Positions 53,268-61,389 of a DNA stretch of 64,000 nt are shown here, piece by piece. The stretch spans positions 1,983,099-2,047,098 of the forward strand of contig NZ_CP061305.1 of the NCBI RefSeq assembly GCF_018687755.1. The letters are read 5' to 3'. Made by a program: the position numbers and the translations under genes. Under the pieces are notes generated by a model. That model worked only from the letters and a program-made list of their open reading frames with translations, did not search any database and was not told the origin of the DNA. Position 1 is the first letter of the stretch; the number at the start of each line of letters is the position of its first letter. Source of the stretch: Polynucleobacter sp. JS-Mosq-20-D10. GTDB lineage: Bacteria > Pseudomonadota > Gammaproteobacteria > Burkholderiales > Burkholderiaceae.

Positions 53268-54059
53268 ATGAATACACTTATGAACGCAGCAGAAGTAACA
53301 GTAACTAGCAATGTCGTTTTAAACGACAAACCAGCACAAACTGCTGGAAATTCCAATGTAGTAGTTAATGCGACTAAATTGCTTGCCGGCATGGAAGCAA
53401 AGCGCATTTCATGGGAACAAGGTGCATATAGAACTAGTAATTTAGAGCTCTATAACGTTTTAGCTGAATGCCTACTATTTGCAGGCGAACTATCTGTTAG
53501 CGAGTCTAAACAGCGTAGTGCCGCATTAGAAGCATTCTTCAAGGAGCGTGGGTATAAGTACAAGAAGGACTCACACATCATTGCTCGTGTAGTTCGCGCT
53601 GTATTTGGCAATATTGACCGTCGCCGTATCAGCACGTACGTCTTGGTACTACGCCAAGCTCAAAAGTCCAAAGTTGAAGCAACGCAATTAGCACAGTGGA
53701 TTGAAGATAACCATGGCATTCAAGAAATCAAGCTTGCGCGTAGTGCCACTTTTATCAGCCCTACAGTAAAAGCATCTATCGCTAAAGCAGACTTTGAAAA
53801 CCTGCCAGTACTAGCAATTGCTAAGTCTGAGCAACTTAGTCAGCTTGCTGATGCTGGATTCGTTGGTGAGGATTGTGTGCTTATTGCACAGCAACTGGCT
53901 GATGGTAGCTTTGCCATTCGTGCATTGGTACGCAAAGAAGGTGCAGTCAATGCGGCTTTCACAGCATTGTATGGCGATATCAAATCGCAAGAGGTTGCCG
54001 CCAAGAAAGAAGTGGATGCGGCTAATGATGCTGATGGCGCTATTGCTAAACAAGCGTAA
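53268..54059 (+). CDS. Hypothetical protein, first gene of the AAA+ operon
   Basis: 263 residues. The N-terminal 25 residues are low-complexity and include the dispersed palindrome in frame. The middle is helical (SKQRSAALEAFFKERGYKYK), and the end is Ala/Asp/Lys-rich. It is followed 60 nt later by an AAA+ gene with its own ribosome site. The family is not recognised. Confidence 0.72.
   Translation: MNTLMNAAEVTVTSNVVLNDKPAQTAGNSNVVVNATKLLAGMEAKRISWEQGAYRTSNLELYNVLAECLLFAGELSVSESKQRSAALEAFFKERGYKYKKDSHIIARVVRAVFGNIDRRRISTYVLVLRQAQKSKVEATQLAQWIEDNHGIQEIKLARSATFISPTVKASIAKADFENLPVLAIAKSEQLSQLADAGFVGEDCVLIAQQLADGSFAIRALVRKEGAVNAAFTALYGDIKSQEVAAKKEVDAANDADGAIAKQA
53313..53327. repeat. Dispersed 15-bp near-palindrome, intact and inside a CDS
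   Basis: GTCGTTTTAAACGAC is read in frame as part of NVVLNDKP near residues 16-21 of the 263-residue protein. Confidence 0.85.
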
Positions 54060-54119
54060 TTAAAAACATGGGGGTGTTATGAGCACCCCCATATAAACAA
54101 ATAACCGAAAGGAATCAAA

Positions 54120-54788
54120 ATGTTTATTAGAAAGGATTTTAAATATGAGCCCAACCAAATTGGTGACATCATCTGGGGCAATGCTGAGAGTCGTTTGCGA
54201 ATCGAAGATATTGTCAGTGGTGCCGAAGCATTACCTTACTGCGGCAAATCAGCCATTCTTCTTTACGGAGTCTTTGGTACCGGCAAAACCACACTCGCAA
54301 AGATGCTACCTAACGCAATTGAAAAAGGTAGAAGTGGCGAAAGCTTAGGCTTTGAAGCTGAATTTATTGGATGCCAGCAAGGATTCAATGGCCCACAGGT
54401 AATGACGCTTATTGAAAGAATACTAAGTAAAACATCGTTCAATGCCAGCGGACTTCATTACTTCATACTAGACGAGGTGGATAACTTATCTAGTCTGGCT
54501 CAGCAAAGTTTGAAATCAGCACTCAATACTGACAGGGGCATATTCATTCTCACAACAAACAATATCTCCGAGCTCGATAAGGGCTTGAAGGACAGGTGCG
54601 TGTTAGTTGAAATGAATGCCGCGCCAGTTAGCTCTTATCTACCACTGGCTAAGAGTTTAATAAGTGATATGGGTATTGTTATGAGTGACATTGACTTATT
54701 GCCTACTATTTCTGCGGCCAATGGATCTTTACGAAATCTCATACGTAACGTGGAAAGACTTGCTCGACGTAATAAGGGGGTCTTATGA
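54120..54788 (+). CDS. Clamp-loader-like AAA+ ATPase
   Basis: 222 residues. Walker A is in YGVFGTGKTTLAKML (about 44-58), Walker B in YFILDEVDNLS, sensor 1 in ILTTNN, and the arginine-finger type DRC in GLKDRCVLVEM. This order matches small clamp-loader or RFC/gp44-like ATPases. It suggests the island carries its own replication function. The stop overlaps the next start (ATGA). Confidence 0.85.
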   Translation: MFIRKDFKYEPNQIGDIIWGNAESRLRIEDIVSGAEALPYCGKSAILLYGVFGTGKTTLAKMLPNAIEKGRSGESLGFEAEFIGCQQGFNGPQVMTLIERILSKTSFNASGLHYFILDEVDNLSSLAQQSLKSALNTDRGIFILTTNNISELDKGLKDRCVLVEMNAAPVSSYLPLAKSLISDMGIVMSDIDLLPTISAANGSLRNLIRNVERLARRNKGVL

Positions 54789-54964
54789 AGCAAATATGGA
54801 TCGTTCAACCGAAAGACGATAGGTGTCTTGTAAATGCTTATGACAATGAGGCGGCAGCAAGGGATTGTGCTGATTTTTATAGAGGCTGGATTGTTAAATG
54901 CTATTCGGTTAATGTCGAATCAGAATTTATAAATCCAGACGATTGGGGAGATGACGACGATTAA
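54785..54964 (+). CDS. Small acidic-tailed protein coupled to the AAA+ ATPase
   Basis: 59 residues, starting MKQIWIVQPKDDRCLVNAYD and ending in DDWGDDDD. The ATG overlaps the AAA+ stop by four bases and a terminator follows 30 nt later, so translation is likely. The function is unknown. Confidence 0.7.
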   Translation: MKQIWIVQPKDDRCLVNAYDNEAAARDCADFYRGWIVKCYSVNVESEFINPDDWGDDDD

Positions 54965-54994
54965 CAATTAGGCAACATGCACACACCATCTTAA

Positions 54995-55020
54995 AGCCCG
55001 CTTATTAGCGGGCTATTTTA
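54995..55020 (+). terminator. Rho-independent terminator of the AAA+ operon
   Basis: AGCCCGC and GCGGGCT arms with a TTATTAG-type loop region, followed by ATTTTATTT. Confidence 0.88.
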
Positions 55021-55023
55021 TTT

Positions 55024-55038
55024 GTCGTTTTAAACGAC
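55024..55038. repeat. Dispersed 15-bp near-palindrome, intact
   Basis: GTCGTTTTAAACGAC followed by ATTTT. It is 13 nt beyond the last gene of the methyltransferase/nuclease operon and is the left bracket of that operon. Confidence 0.88.
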
Positions 55039-55051
55039 ATTTTTTCTATTC

Positions 55052-56047
55052 CTACAAATTGAGAGATTCCAAGTAGACTTCATCTCCCCGCCTCTTAATT
55101 AAAGTATTTGATAAAAGTCCGACCGTATTTGCATCCTTAAATACGTTTAAAAAGATCTCATCTGCTGAGTTATTAGAATTTGTAAACTTAGCCATCGCAA
55201 GCGATAAAAGTCCTCTTGCAGATATAAATTGGATGTTGTGCTTCAAAATACTTTTATAGAAATTCTGGGATAAATTCCCCACCTTGCTAGAACACAACTC
55301 ATGATCTTGCGGAAGCAGATCCTTCTCATCATCACCAATTAGGAGCAATTTAATTGAGGAAACTTTGTATTTGCTTTCGAGCTTTAGCCCAGATAGCTCC
55401 TCGTCATATGCCAATATTTGTGACTCATATCTTCCTTCGGCCATAAGCTTTTTTAGCCCAATTTTTGCTTCCATGACAATTAAAGTGTCTTTCGCTAGCA
55501 CACATATATCTAGACGCCCGTTACGATCTCTACCTCCAATCGTGAGGGGAATTTCTAAACCAATCTTTTCATTAATGCCAAATAGGTATCTAGCAGTATT
55601 ACCGCCCCATATCGATATATTTGTTGTTTCATGTATACCAGTATATTTTTCGAAACTTTTGTATTTGACGTTAAGGCTATCCAAAGAATTTTCGGAGAAG
55701 CTAATAAGATGGGCTTTAATTTCTGCTAATTCGACCTTGGTATGCCCACTAAAGCTCGAGCAAGATGGAACTGCCTTAAGGCCATCTGAGAAGTTAATTT
55801 TTCCACCGGGACAGCTAAACGCACATGAGCCACATGAGAGGCACTGATCTTGATCAATACTAATTGCGTTTAATGCTCTATCGTAAGAAATGCAGTTGAT
55901 CTCGGTTGTTAATAACTCATCTTTGCTATTAACCACACCTTCGTCACCAAGAAAAATGGGCAGGTTTTTATAGATCTTATGCGTAAAGACCAAGCATGGC
56001 GGGAGGCCATCGCCGCCAACGGGAGTCAGTTTATAACTACATGTCAC
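55052..56047 (-). CDS. 4Fe-4S ferredoxin plus RecB-type nuclease fusion protein
   Basis: 331 residues. C69, C72, C75 and C79 followed by P80 (QCLSCGSCAFSCPGG) form a ferredoxin-type 4Fe-4S motif. About 100 residues later come D180 in NGRLDICV, E193 and K195 in VMEAKIG, and Q210/Y214 in SQILAY. This is the D...ExK...QxxxY pattern of RecB-family PD-(D/E)XK nucleases. It is the last gene of the operon, overlapping the previous stop by four bases. I infer that it is the effector nuclease; a known named family was not recognised. Confidence 0.75.
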   Translation of the reverse strand: MTCSYKLTPVGGDGLPPCLVFTHKIYKNLPIFLGDEGVVNSKDELLTTEINCISYDRALNAISIDQDQCLSCGSCAFSCPGGKINFSDGLKAVPSCSSFSGHTKVELAEIKAHLISFSENSLDSLNVKYKSFEKYTGIHETTNISIWGGNTARYLFGINEKIGLEIPLTIGGRDRNGRLDICVLAKDTLIVMEAKIGLKKLMAEGRYESQILAYDEELSGLKLESKYKVSSIKLLLIGDDEKDLLPQDHELCSSKVGNLSQNFYKSILKHNIQFISARGLLSLAMAKFTNSNNSADEIFLNVFKDANTVGLLSNTLIKRRGDEVYLESLNL

Positions 56048-57216
56048 TTTAGCCTAGCATTTATATCTGCAAGTAGTGCGGCGGGAGCGCCTAAACTCAA
56101 TTCATTCAAGTCTATTTCGTTCATTGGTCGTAATACTTGCCCCGATCTTTCTACAATAATTCCCGCAGAATTAGCAATTTGGATTTCAATCAGCACTACC
56201 TTCTTTAGCTCTGCTAAATTCAAAACATATAAGTCGGGATTGCCTTTTAAAAAATCTACTAGCGCATCTATCGATACTGTTTGGCTTTTTTTGAAAGCAT
56301 TGTTTAGTAAATATAAAATTGCAAAACGCCTGTTTTGTATCACGGCTGTAGATTGCATTGTTGCCTCTCTCACCTCAGCCTGATTATTTTCGCGTAATGC
56401 CTTAGAGTTTTTTGTCAAATTGTTATAGTCGAGCGTTCTCTTAACGCAAAAATTATTCTGTGTAATTTTTGGAATATCTAGAACCTTAAACATTCTTTTT
56501 CCCCTCTTTTTAGCAAGAATGTATGGTGCAGAATCTATATGTGCATTTTTTGCGCTATATGCCGGAAAATCCACTGGCTTGAAAAAGCCGGCGGAAATTC
56601 CCCATGCAATTAAGCAGGACCTCGTTCTAGTATTGCTATCTTGCTCGGATCCGCTTGAAATGGTGATTCGACTTCCGTTATAAGTTACTTTTTCTTCTGT
56701 AATTGGGTAGCCTACAACTAGCTCAGATGTGTCAAATTCATCTGTATTTTTTTGTAATATCTGCCCTAATAAACCAACCATTGGTCCATAACTTAATACT
56801 GCCTTCACAATAATTGGGTGCATGTCCGCGGAATTGAAATCTGTCTCTGCAAACTTCTTTCCTAGTGGGGTTAGGGTCACAGCGCCCTTATTGTCTCTAG
56901 TGACCAACCCTAAGCCATGGAGGCTATTTCCAGTATTGCTTACTTCTTTTGACTTTGTAGCGTCAATATCAATGCTATTAGTTAGAGCACAGCCAGACTT
57001 ATCAAGCGCCGCCTTATAGCGACAGTGCTGTATCCCCAAATTTGCTTTTTTTGTTAAGTAGTCACAGAAGGAGTGAATATTTACTGCGTTTACATTGAAT
57101 TTAATCTCATTAAACCTAAATGAACTAGTCGTATTAAATTTATTGTTTATTAGCTTGCACATACTGTGCAAACACTGAAATCTAGCCGCTGGATTTCGAT
57201 TGATTAAAAATGCCAC
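56044..57216 (-). CDS. Unrecognised protein of the methyltransferase operon, possible winged helix
   Basis: 390 residues from GTG at 57216; an ATG at 57162 (MCKLINNK) is an alternative that avoids a 35-nt overlap. A GLGLVTRDNKGAVTLTPLGK segment (about 100-120) looks like the wing of a winged-helix DNA-binding domain. The rest is unrecognised. It could be the DNA-recognition component. Confidence 0.66.
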   Translation of the reverse strand: MAFLINRNPAARFQCLHSMCKLINNKFNTTSSFRFNEIKFNVNAVNIHSFCDYLTKKANLGIQHCRYKAALDKSGCALTNSIDIDATKSKEVSNTGNSLHGLGLVTRDNKGAVTLTPLGKKFAETDFNSADMHPIIVKAVLSYGPMVGLLGQILQKNTDEFDTSELVVGYPITEEKVTYNGSRITISSGSEQDSNTRTRSCLIAWGISAGFFKPVDFPAYSAKNAHIDSAPYILAKKRGKRMFKVLDIPKITQNNFCVKRTLDYNNLTKNSKALRENNQAEVREATMQSTAVIQNRRFAILYLLNNAFKKSQTVSIDALVDFLKGNPDLYVLNLAELKKVVLIEIQIANSAGIIVERSGQVLRPMNEIDLNELSLGAPAALLADINARLK

Positions 57217-57682
57217 TAAATTTGCCTGACTTGAGATTTTTTATATCCTCAAATCTTATATCAGGAAGCTGATCCCTAGCAAATTTATCAGTTATGGCCT
57301 TTTGAGTGATATCAGGGTAAATAACCAATCCTTTATAGAGCTTCTTATTTACATTGCCCTCAGCACTTGAAATGATTGTTTGAAGCTCGAGAGCGGCCTC
57401 ATCTACTCGTTTTGAGCTAGTGAATTTACAAAGAACAACAAATTCATCAATCTTAAAGACCATTTCTATACGCTTTGGCCTGCTGCCATAAGGAAACTTC
57501 ACGGACAAAAAGACTTTCGTTTTAATTACCCCCTCAACATCGAAAGCATGATTTATTAACTGTTGATCTTTATCTAGGTCTGCATAATCAATTAAGCATT
57601 CGCGTACAACCCCGTCTGGCTCCCCAATAACTATTGATGCCAATGTGGAGTTGAAGTTAAATTTATTTGATATCAATTTCAT
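57182..57682 (-). CDS. Unrecognised protein of the methyltransferase operon
   Basis: 166 residues, beta-rich in appearance. The middle has IEMVFKIDEFVVLCKFTSSK, which might be a strand pair with D and K. It is not convincing as a nuclease core. It overlaps the methyltransferase by 20 nt. No family was recognised. Confidence 0.6.
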   Translation of the reverse strand: MKLISNKFNFNSTLASIVIGEPDGVVRECLIDYADLDKDQQLINHAFDVEGVIKTKVFLSVKFPYGSRPKRIEMVFKIDEFVVLCKFTSSKRVDEAALELQTIISSAEGNVNKKLYKGLVIYPDITQKAITDKFARDQLPDIRFEDIKNLKSGKFSGIFNQSKSSG

Positions 57683-58511
57683 ATTGCTGACCTACTGCGT
57701 TCAGCTTTCTTTTAATAAGCGGCGCATAGTCAGCATTTAACTCGTAACCGATCGCCTTACGACCTAGGGCTAGGGCCATTTTCGCCGTAGTACCAGTGCC
57801 CATAAATGGATCAAGGACCGTATCCCCCCAAAAACTATATAACTTAATCAAGCGTTTTGGTAACTCATCTGGGAAAGGGGCTGGATGCTCCTCAGACTTT
57901 GCCTTAGCTGGCTGCATTTCCCAGATAGAATTGATTGCCCAGTCTTGCCACTCTTTTGTAGTCAGCTTTGATTTTTCCTTAATCTCTTTTGGGACTGGCT
58001 CTCTTTTCCCTTTTTTAGAAAAAACTGTAATCCACTCATAAGGGTACGTAGTAAAGATATTTGGTGGATATGGATAACTGCCAAATGAACTAAATCTTAC
58101 GATTTTTCTCTTATCCCATATGAACAAGCCAAACTGATACATCTCGTTTGTTTCAAACATAAACCTGCTGATGTCATCCAATACCAATCTTGTCTCTCGA
58201 CGATCAAATCTTGCGGCCTTACCCGTCAACAAGAATGGCATGATGTTTATGCAGAGCTTTCCATCTGGAGCCAATACTCTTATGCACTCTTTCCAAACCT
58301 TATTTAATTCTTCAATATAGGCTTCGTATGAAGTGCTACCAGTTCCAATTTGGGCATCATTGTCATAGTCTTTCAGTGTCCAATATGGCGGGCTAGTTAT
58401 TACAAGATTGACTGAGCCGTCTTTAATATCAGACATATCTTGTGACGACTTAATATAAATTTGTGCGTCACCAATCTGAAAGCTAGTATCTTTTGTTTTT
58501 ACTTTTGCCAT
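57663..58511 (-). CDS. DNA methyltransferase, N4/N6 family (beta order)
   Basis: 282 residues. The catalytic motif IV TSPPYW is at 39-44 and the SAM-binding motif I DPFMGTGT at about 234-241. This order (IV before I) is that of beta-class enzymes, and SPPY favours N4-cytosine methylation. It overlaps its neighbours by 13 and 20 nt. Confidence 0.9.
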   Translation of the reverse strand: MAKVKTKDTSFQIGDAQIYIKSSQDMSDIKDGSVNLVITSPPYWTLKDYDNDAQIGTGSTSYEAYIEELNKVWKECIRVLAPDGKLCINIMPFLLTGKAARFDRRETRLVLDDISRFMFETNEMYQFGLFIWDKRKIVRFSSFGSYPYPPNIFTTYPYEWITVFSKKGKREPVPKEIKEKSKLTTKEWQDWAINSIWEMQPAKAKSEEHPAPFPDELPKRLIKLYSFWGDTVLDPFMGTGTTAKMALALGRKAIGYELNADYAPLIKRKLNAVGQQYEIDIK

Positions 58512-59533
58512 ACGATGATCTGCTCTTTTCTGGCTGTTTTATTAATTTCATCAAATACTTGAGATGTTGAATTTGTATAGGTTCTTTCTACAACCTCAAG
58601 CAACTTAAAGGGAGTTAGCTTATTAAAAAATTCCCCTCCATTTATAACTTTTCCGTGAATTTTTTTATCCCCCACCACAAAAATTATTTTTGCGCCTGGC
58701 TTGCACACCAGATACAAATCGTCTAATACTTCTTTCATGCTTTTTTCATAAGTATTAAATTTTTGTATCAAAGAGTCCCGAATGGAATCTCGTTTTACAT
58801 CAAAAATATCGTAAATAATTTTTGCATAGTAAGCCGTGTAATCTAGGCAATCAAAATATGGTGGGCTGGTAAAAATATAGTCTACCGAATTCTTTGGCAA
58901 TATCTTTGAAACTTGTCTAGCATCTGAATAGTAGATCTTTGAATTATTCTTCTCTAGAGGATAAAAATGCTTCTTCAGCTTGTTAAGAAAGCATTCATAA
59001 AAATCAATAAATTTCTTAGGTTCAATATTTTTTCCAACAGAGCTTGATGTCCACATGTAGTGATTGCAACCCCTAGCCGTCAAGCAAACAGCCCCCATAA
59101 AGCAAGACTTTAAATACGCGGGCATATCACCATAAAAGCTTGCTATGGCTGCGATTTGGTCCCCACTCTTTTCATGAAAATAAAATTGGGCTTGAGTGGA
59201 GAGCTTTTTCTTACCCTCAATTTTCTTTGCTTTATCAATAAATGTATTTGCAACTGAGAGCATCTCTTCTTTTTGGTGGGGAATATTAAGCTTACCCTCT
59301 GCAATTGTTACAGCAACTGGATTCATATCGAACCCAACAACATCCATTCCAAGTTTTGCGCCTTCGTAGAGTATGGTGCCAGATCCACAGAAAGGGTCCA
59401 ATAAGATTGAATTCTTATCAAATTGCCCCACAATCTTTTGAGCATCTATAGAGGAAATTTTTCCTCTATACGGATACATCCCATGGACTGACTTAGGGTT
59501 ATTAACTGAAGTTAAGGTCTCAAATTTGAACAT
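58499..59533 (-). CDS. DNA methyltransferase, second (motif I first)
   Basis: 344 residues. The SAM motif DPFCGSGT is at 46-53 and catalytic TSPPYF at 222-227, the opposite order from the neighbouring methyltransferase. The specificity region lies between. It is the first gene of the five-gene operon. Two enzymes may methylate the two strands of a non-palindromic target. Confidence 0.88.
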   Translation of the reverse strand: MFKFETLTSVNNPKSVHGMYPYRGKISSIDAQKIVGQFDKNSILLDPFCGSGTILYEGAKLGMDVVGFDMNPVAVTIAEGKLNIPHQKEEMLSVANTFIDKAKKIEGKKKLSTQAQFYFHEKSGDQIAAIASFYGDMPAYLKSCFMGAVCLTARGCNHYMWTSSSVGKNIEPKKFIDFYECFLNKLKKHFYPLEKNNSKIYYSDARQVSKILPKNSVDYIFTSPPYFDCLDYTAYYAKIIYDIFDVKRDSIRDSLIQKFNTYEKSMKEVLDDLYLVCKPGAKIIFVVGDKKIHGKVINGGEFFNKLTPFKLLEVVERTYTNSTSQVFDEINKTARKEQIIVWQK

Positions 59534-59581
59534 TTTTATTTCTATTTTTTTACTGTTTCATTATATGGCCTCGATCTTCAT

Positions 59582-59596
59582 GTCGTTTAAAACGAC
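59582..59596. repeat. Dispersed 15-bp near-palindrome, intact
   Basis: GTCGTTTAAAACGAC with CAT before and ATT after. It lies between the integrase stop and the first methyltransferase gene; with 55024 it brackets the operon. Confidence 0.88.
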
Positions 59597-59606
59597 ATTG
59601 TGAGTT

Positions 59607-60881
59607 TTAGGCCAATTGCTCAGCCGCCATAGTAGGAGTTAGCTTTGAATAGTGCCGCTCAATCATGGCCGCACTATTGCCCATTTGTTTTGCCAGCGTA
59701 TGAATATCAGTCTTATTTTCTAATAACTCTAAAGTAGCATAGGTATGACGTAGTGAATACAAGGTACGCATCTGCCCATCTTGACTCATCGCTAGTCCAC
59801 TATCTCTCATGAGCTTCTTGAATGTGCCATCTATGCGTAAAGGTTGATGCCCATCTGCCATCACAAATATCCTCTGTGGCGTACGTGTTTCAAACAGCCT
59901 ATCGAATGGAATGTCATATACCGCCTTTTGGCGACTATGTAATCTCTTGAGGACATCAACAGCCCTATGCTTGGCTATGAGCCAACGCCCTCCAGTTTTG
60001 CCATCTACCCATATGCGCAAATACTTCTTGCCATCATTGGTATGCCATTCAATATTGTTCCAGCAGATATTGAGCGCTTCAGTGCCATGCCGCATACCGG
60101 TTAGTAACAGCATCTCTACGTAATCACGCACTAATGGGCGAATCTCACGCTCTATCTCAAGGCGACCTTCTTTAGCCCATCTCTCCATATAGTCAAATAA
60201 CTTAGTAATCTCTTCGCGACTAAAGGCAGGGCGGGTTTTGCCTTTATGCCCTCGAGTAGTTAATTTAGGTATTGCCACACGCTCACTAATCCAACCTTTA
60301 TTAACTGCCGTCTGCTGTAGCTTTGCCCATGCACTGGCAAAGTTCATTAAAGTACTGGATTTGGGTACTAGCCGCATCTGCCTATTACGCCAAATCTCAA
60401 ACTCGTGAACATCTGTATAAGTAATTTCCTCAAGTCGCTTATCCATGAAATAAGGCAAGAAGTATTTCTCAATACAGGTGATGTAGCTTAGATAAACACT
60501 CTTGCCTATACCCTCACCCAAATCACGCCGCATTTCATAAAGCGTGGTGTGCGCTATTTCTGCAAACGTGGGTGACTTTTGTGCAAGCCCCAGTCTTTGG
60601 CGAAATCTGGCCTCATCATATAAATCACAGGCAACTCGGACAGCATGCTCAATTGAAGCTTGCTTGGTTGAGACTCTATCCCATGTGTTGTCATGTCGTT
60701 TAAAACGACATTGCCAGAGAGGGCTACTAGGCCTACGAAAGAGAACTACGTCGCCGTCACGTAAATAAAGCTCTGTAGGCTCTACGTATTTGAGATGGCT
60801 TAGGGCTGTGAGCTGGGATTCTTGGAGTGGTGAGGAGATTACTTCTAGGTGACTTTCGGTTACTTTGATTACCTTAGTCAC
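59607..60881 (-). CDS. Tyrosine-recombinase integrase
   Basis: 424 residues. A core-binding domain (about 105-200) precedes the catalytic domain. R264 is in LTGMRHGTEAL, R378-H379 in YSLRHTYAT and Y411 in ERHYSKL. The position of the usual Gly-His before the tyrosine reads GN (residues 401-402) and the H of H-x-x-R reads Y, as in some phage-type integrases. It is the best candidate for the tRNA-Phe-targeting integrase of the island, though not adjacent to an intact tRNA here. Confidence 0.9.
   Translation of the reverse strand: MTKVIKVTESHLEVISSPLQESQLTALSHLKYVEPTELYLRDGDVVLFRRPSSPLWQCRFKRHDNTWDRVSTKQASIEHAVRVACDLYDEARFRQRLGLAQKSPTFAEIAHTTLYEMRRDLGEGIGKSVYLSYITCIEKYFLPYFMDKRLEEITYTDVHEFEIWRNRQMRLVPKSSTLMNFASAWAKLQQTAVNKGWISERVAIPKLTTRGHKGKTRPAFSREEITKLFDYMERWAKEGRLEIEREIRPLVRDYVEMLLLTGMRHGTEALNICWNNIEWHTNDGKKYLRIWVDGKTGGRWLIAKHRAVDVLKRLHSRQKAVYDIPFDRLFETRTPQRIFVMADGHQPLRIDGTFKKLMRDSGLAMSQDGQMRTLYSLRHTYATLELLENKTDIHTLAKQMGNSAAMIERHYSKLTPTMAAEQLA
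60695..60709. repeat. Dispersed 15-bp near-palindrome, intact and inside the integrase
   Basis: GTCGTTTAAAACGAC read in frame on the minus strand within WQCRFKRHDNTW, about residues 57-68 of the integrase. Confidence 0.85.
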
Positions 60882-61057
60882 GATCCTAAGGCTGAAATTC
60901 TTTTTTCATATAGCTATATTAAATTCTGAGTTTTATTTGGACAACCTAGCCTTGTAATGTCGCTTCAAAAAACATTTTGCAGATTTATATAACAGGCTCA
61001 TTTAATGAGCTTTGCAGTCATTAAGCTTACTATTCCCAACAAATTTGAGGGGTAGTC

Positions 61058-61360
61058 ATGAAATCCATTGTTCTTTCGCTGTTGATAGTCATTTCACACC
61101 CCATTTGGGCTCAGGTGACCAATTTTGACAATAGCCCATACAACATGCAAAACAGTCCATACAACATGGATAACTCGCCTTACAACATGCGTAATAGCCC
61201 TTACAACATGGATAACAGCCCTTACAACGCCAGCTCAACTAATGGCGTTTATGACAATACAGGCAATCGGATTGGGTATGAAGTTAAGGCGCCAAGTGGC
61301 GTAACAAACTACTTTGATAACAGTGGTAACCGAATTGGCTATACCCCATCAAAAAAGTAA
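61058..61360 (+). CDS. Secreted NSPYNM-repeat protein
   Basis: 100 residues. A signal peptide (about 1-18, ending WAQ) precedes five seven-residue repeats xNSPYNM (residues 24-58), then two GNRIGY-containing units. Small repeat proteins of this kind occur sporadically in proteobacteria; the function is unknown. Confidence 0.75.
   Translation: MKSIVLSLLIVISHPIWAQVTNFDNSPYNMQNSPYNMDNSPYNMRNSPYNMDNSPYNASSTNGVYDNTGNRIGYEVKAPSGVTNYFDNSGNRIGYTPSKK
61127..61231 (+). repeat. Five 21-bp tandem repeats inside the secreted protein gene
   Basis: Each unit encodes (D/Q/R)NSPYNM; the last ends in A. The DNA copies are close but not identical, for example AACAGTCCATACAACATG and AATAGCCCTTACAACATG. Confidence 0.85.
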
Positions 61361-61389
61361 ATTTTTTGACTGTCTAAGAAAGGAATCTC

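Noticed and set aside
55052..56047. Cas4
   Set aside because: The nuclease motif and Fe-S cysteines are shared in principle, but the cysteine layout is ferredoxin-like and wholly N-terminal, and no CRISPR genes are near.
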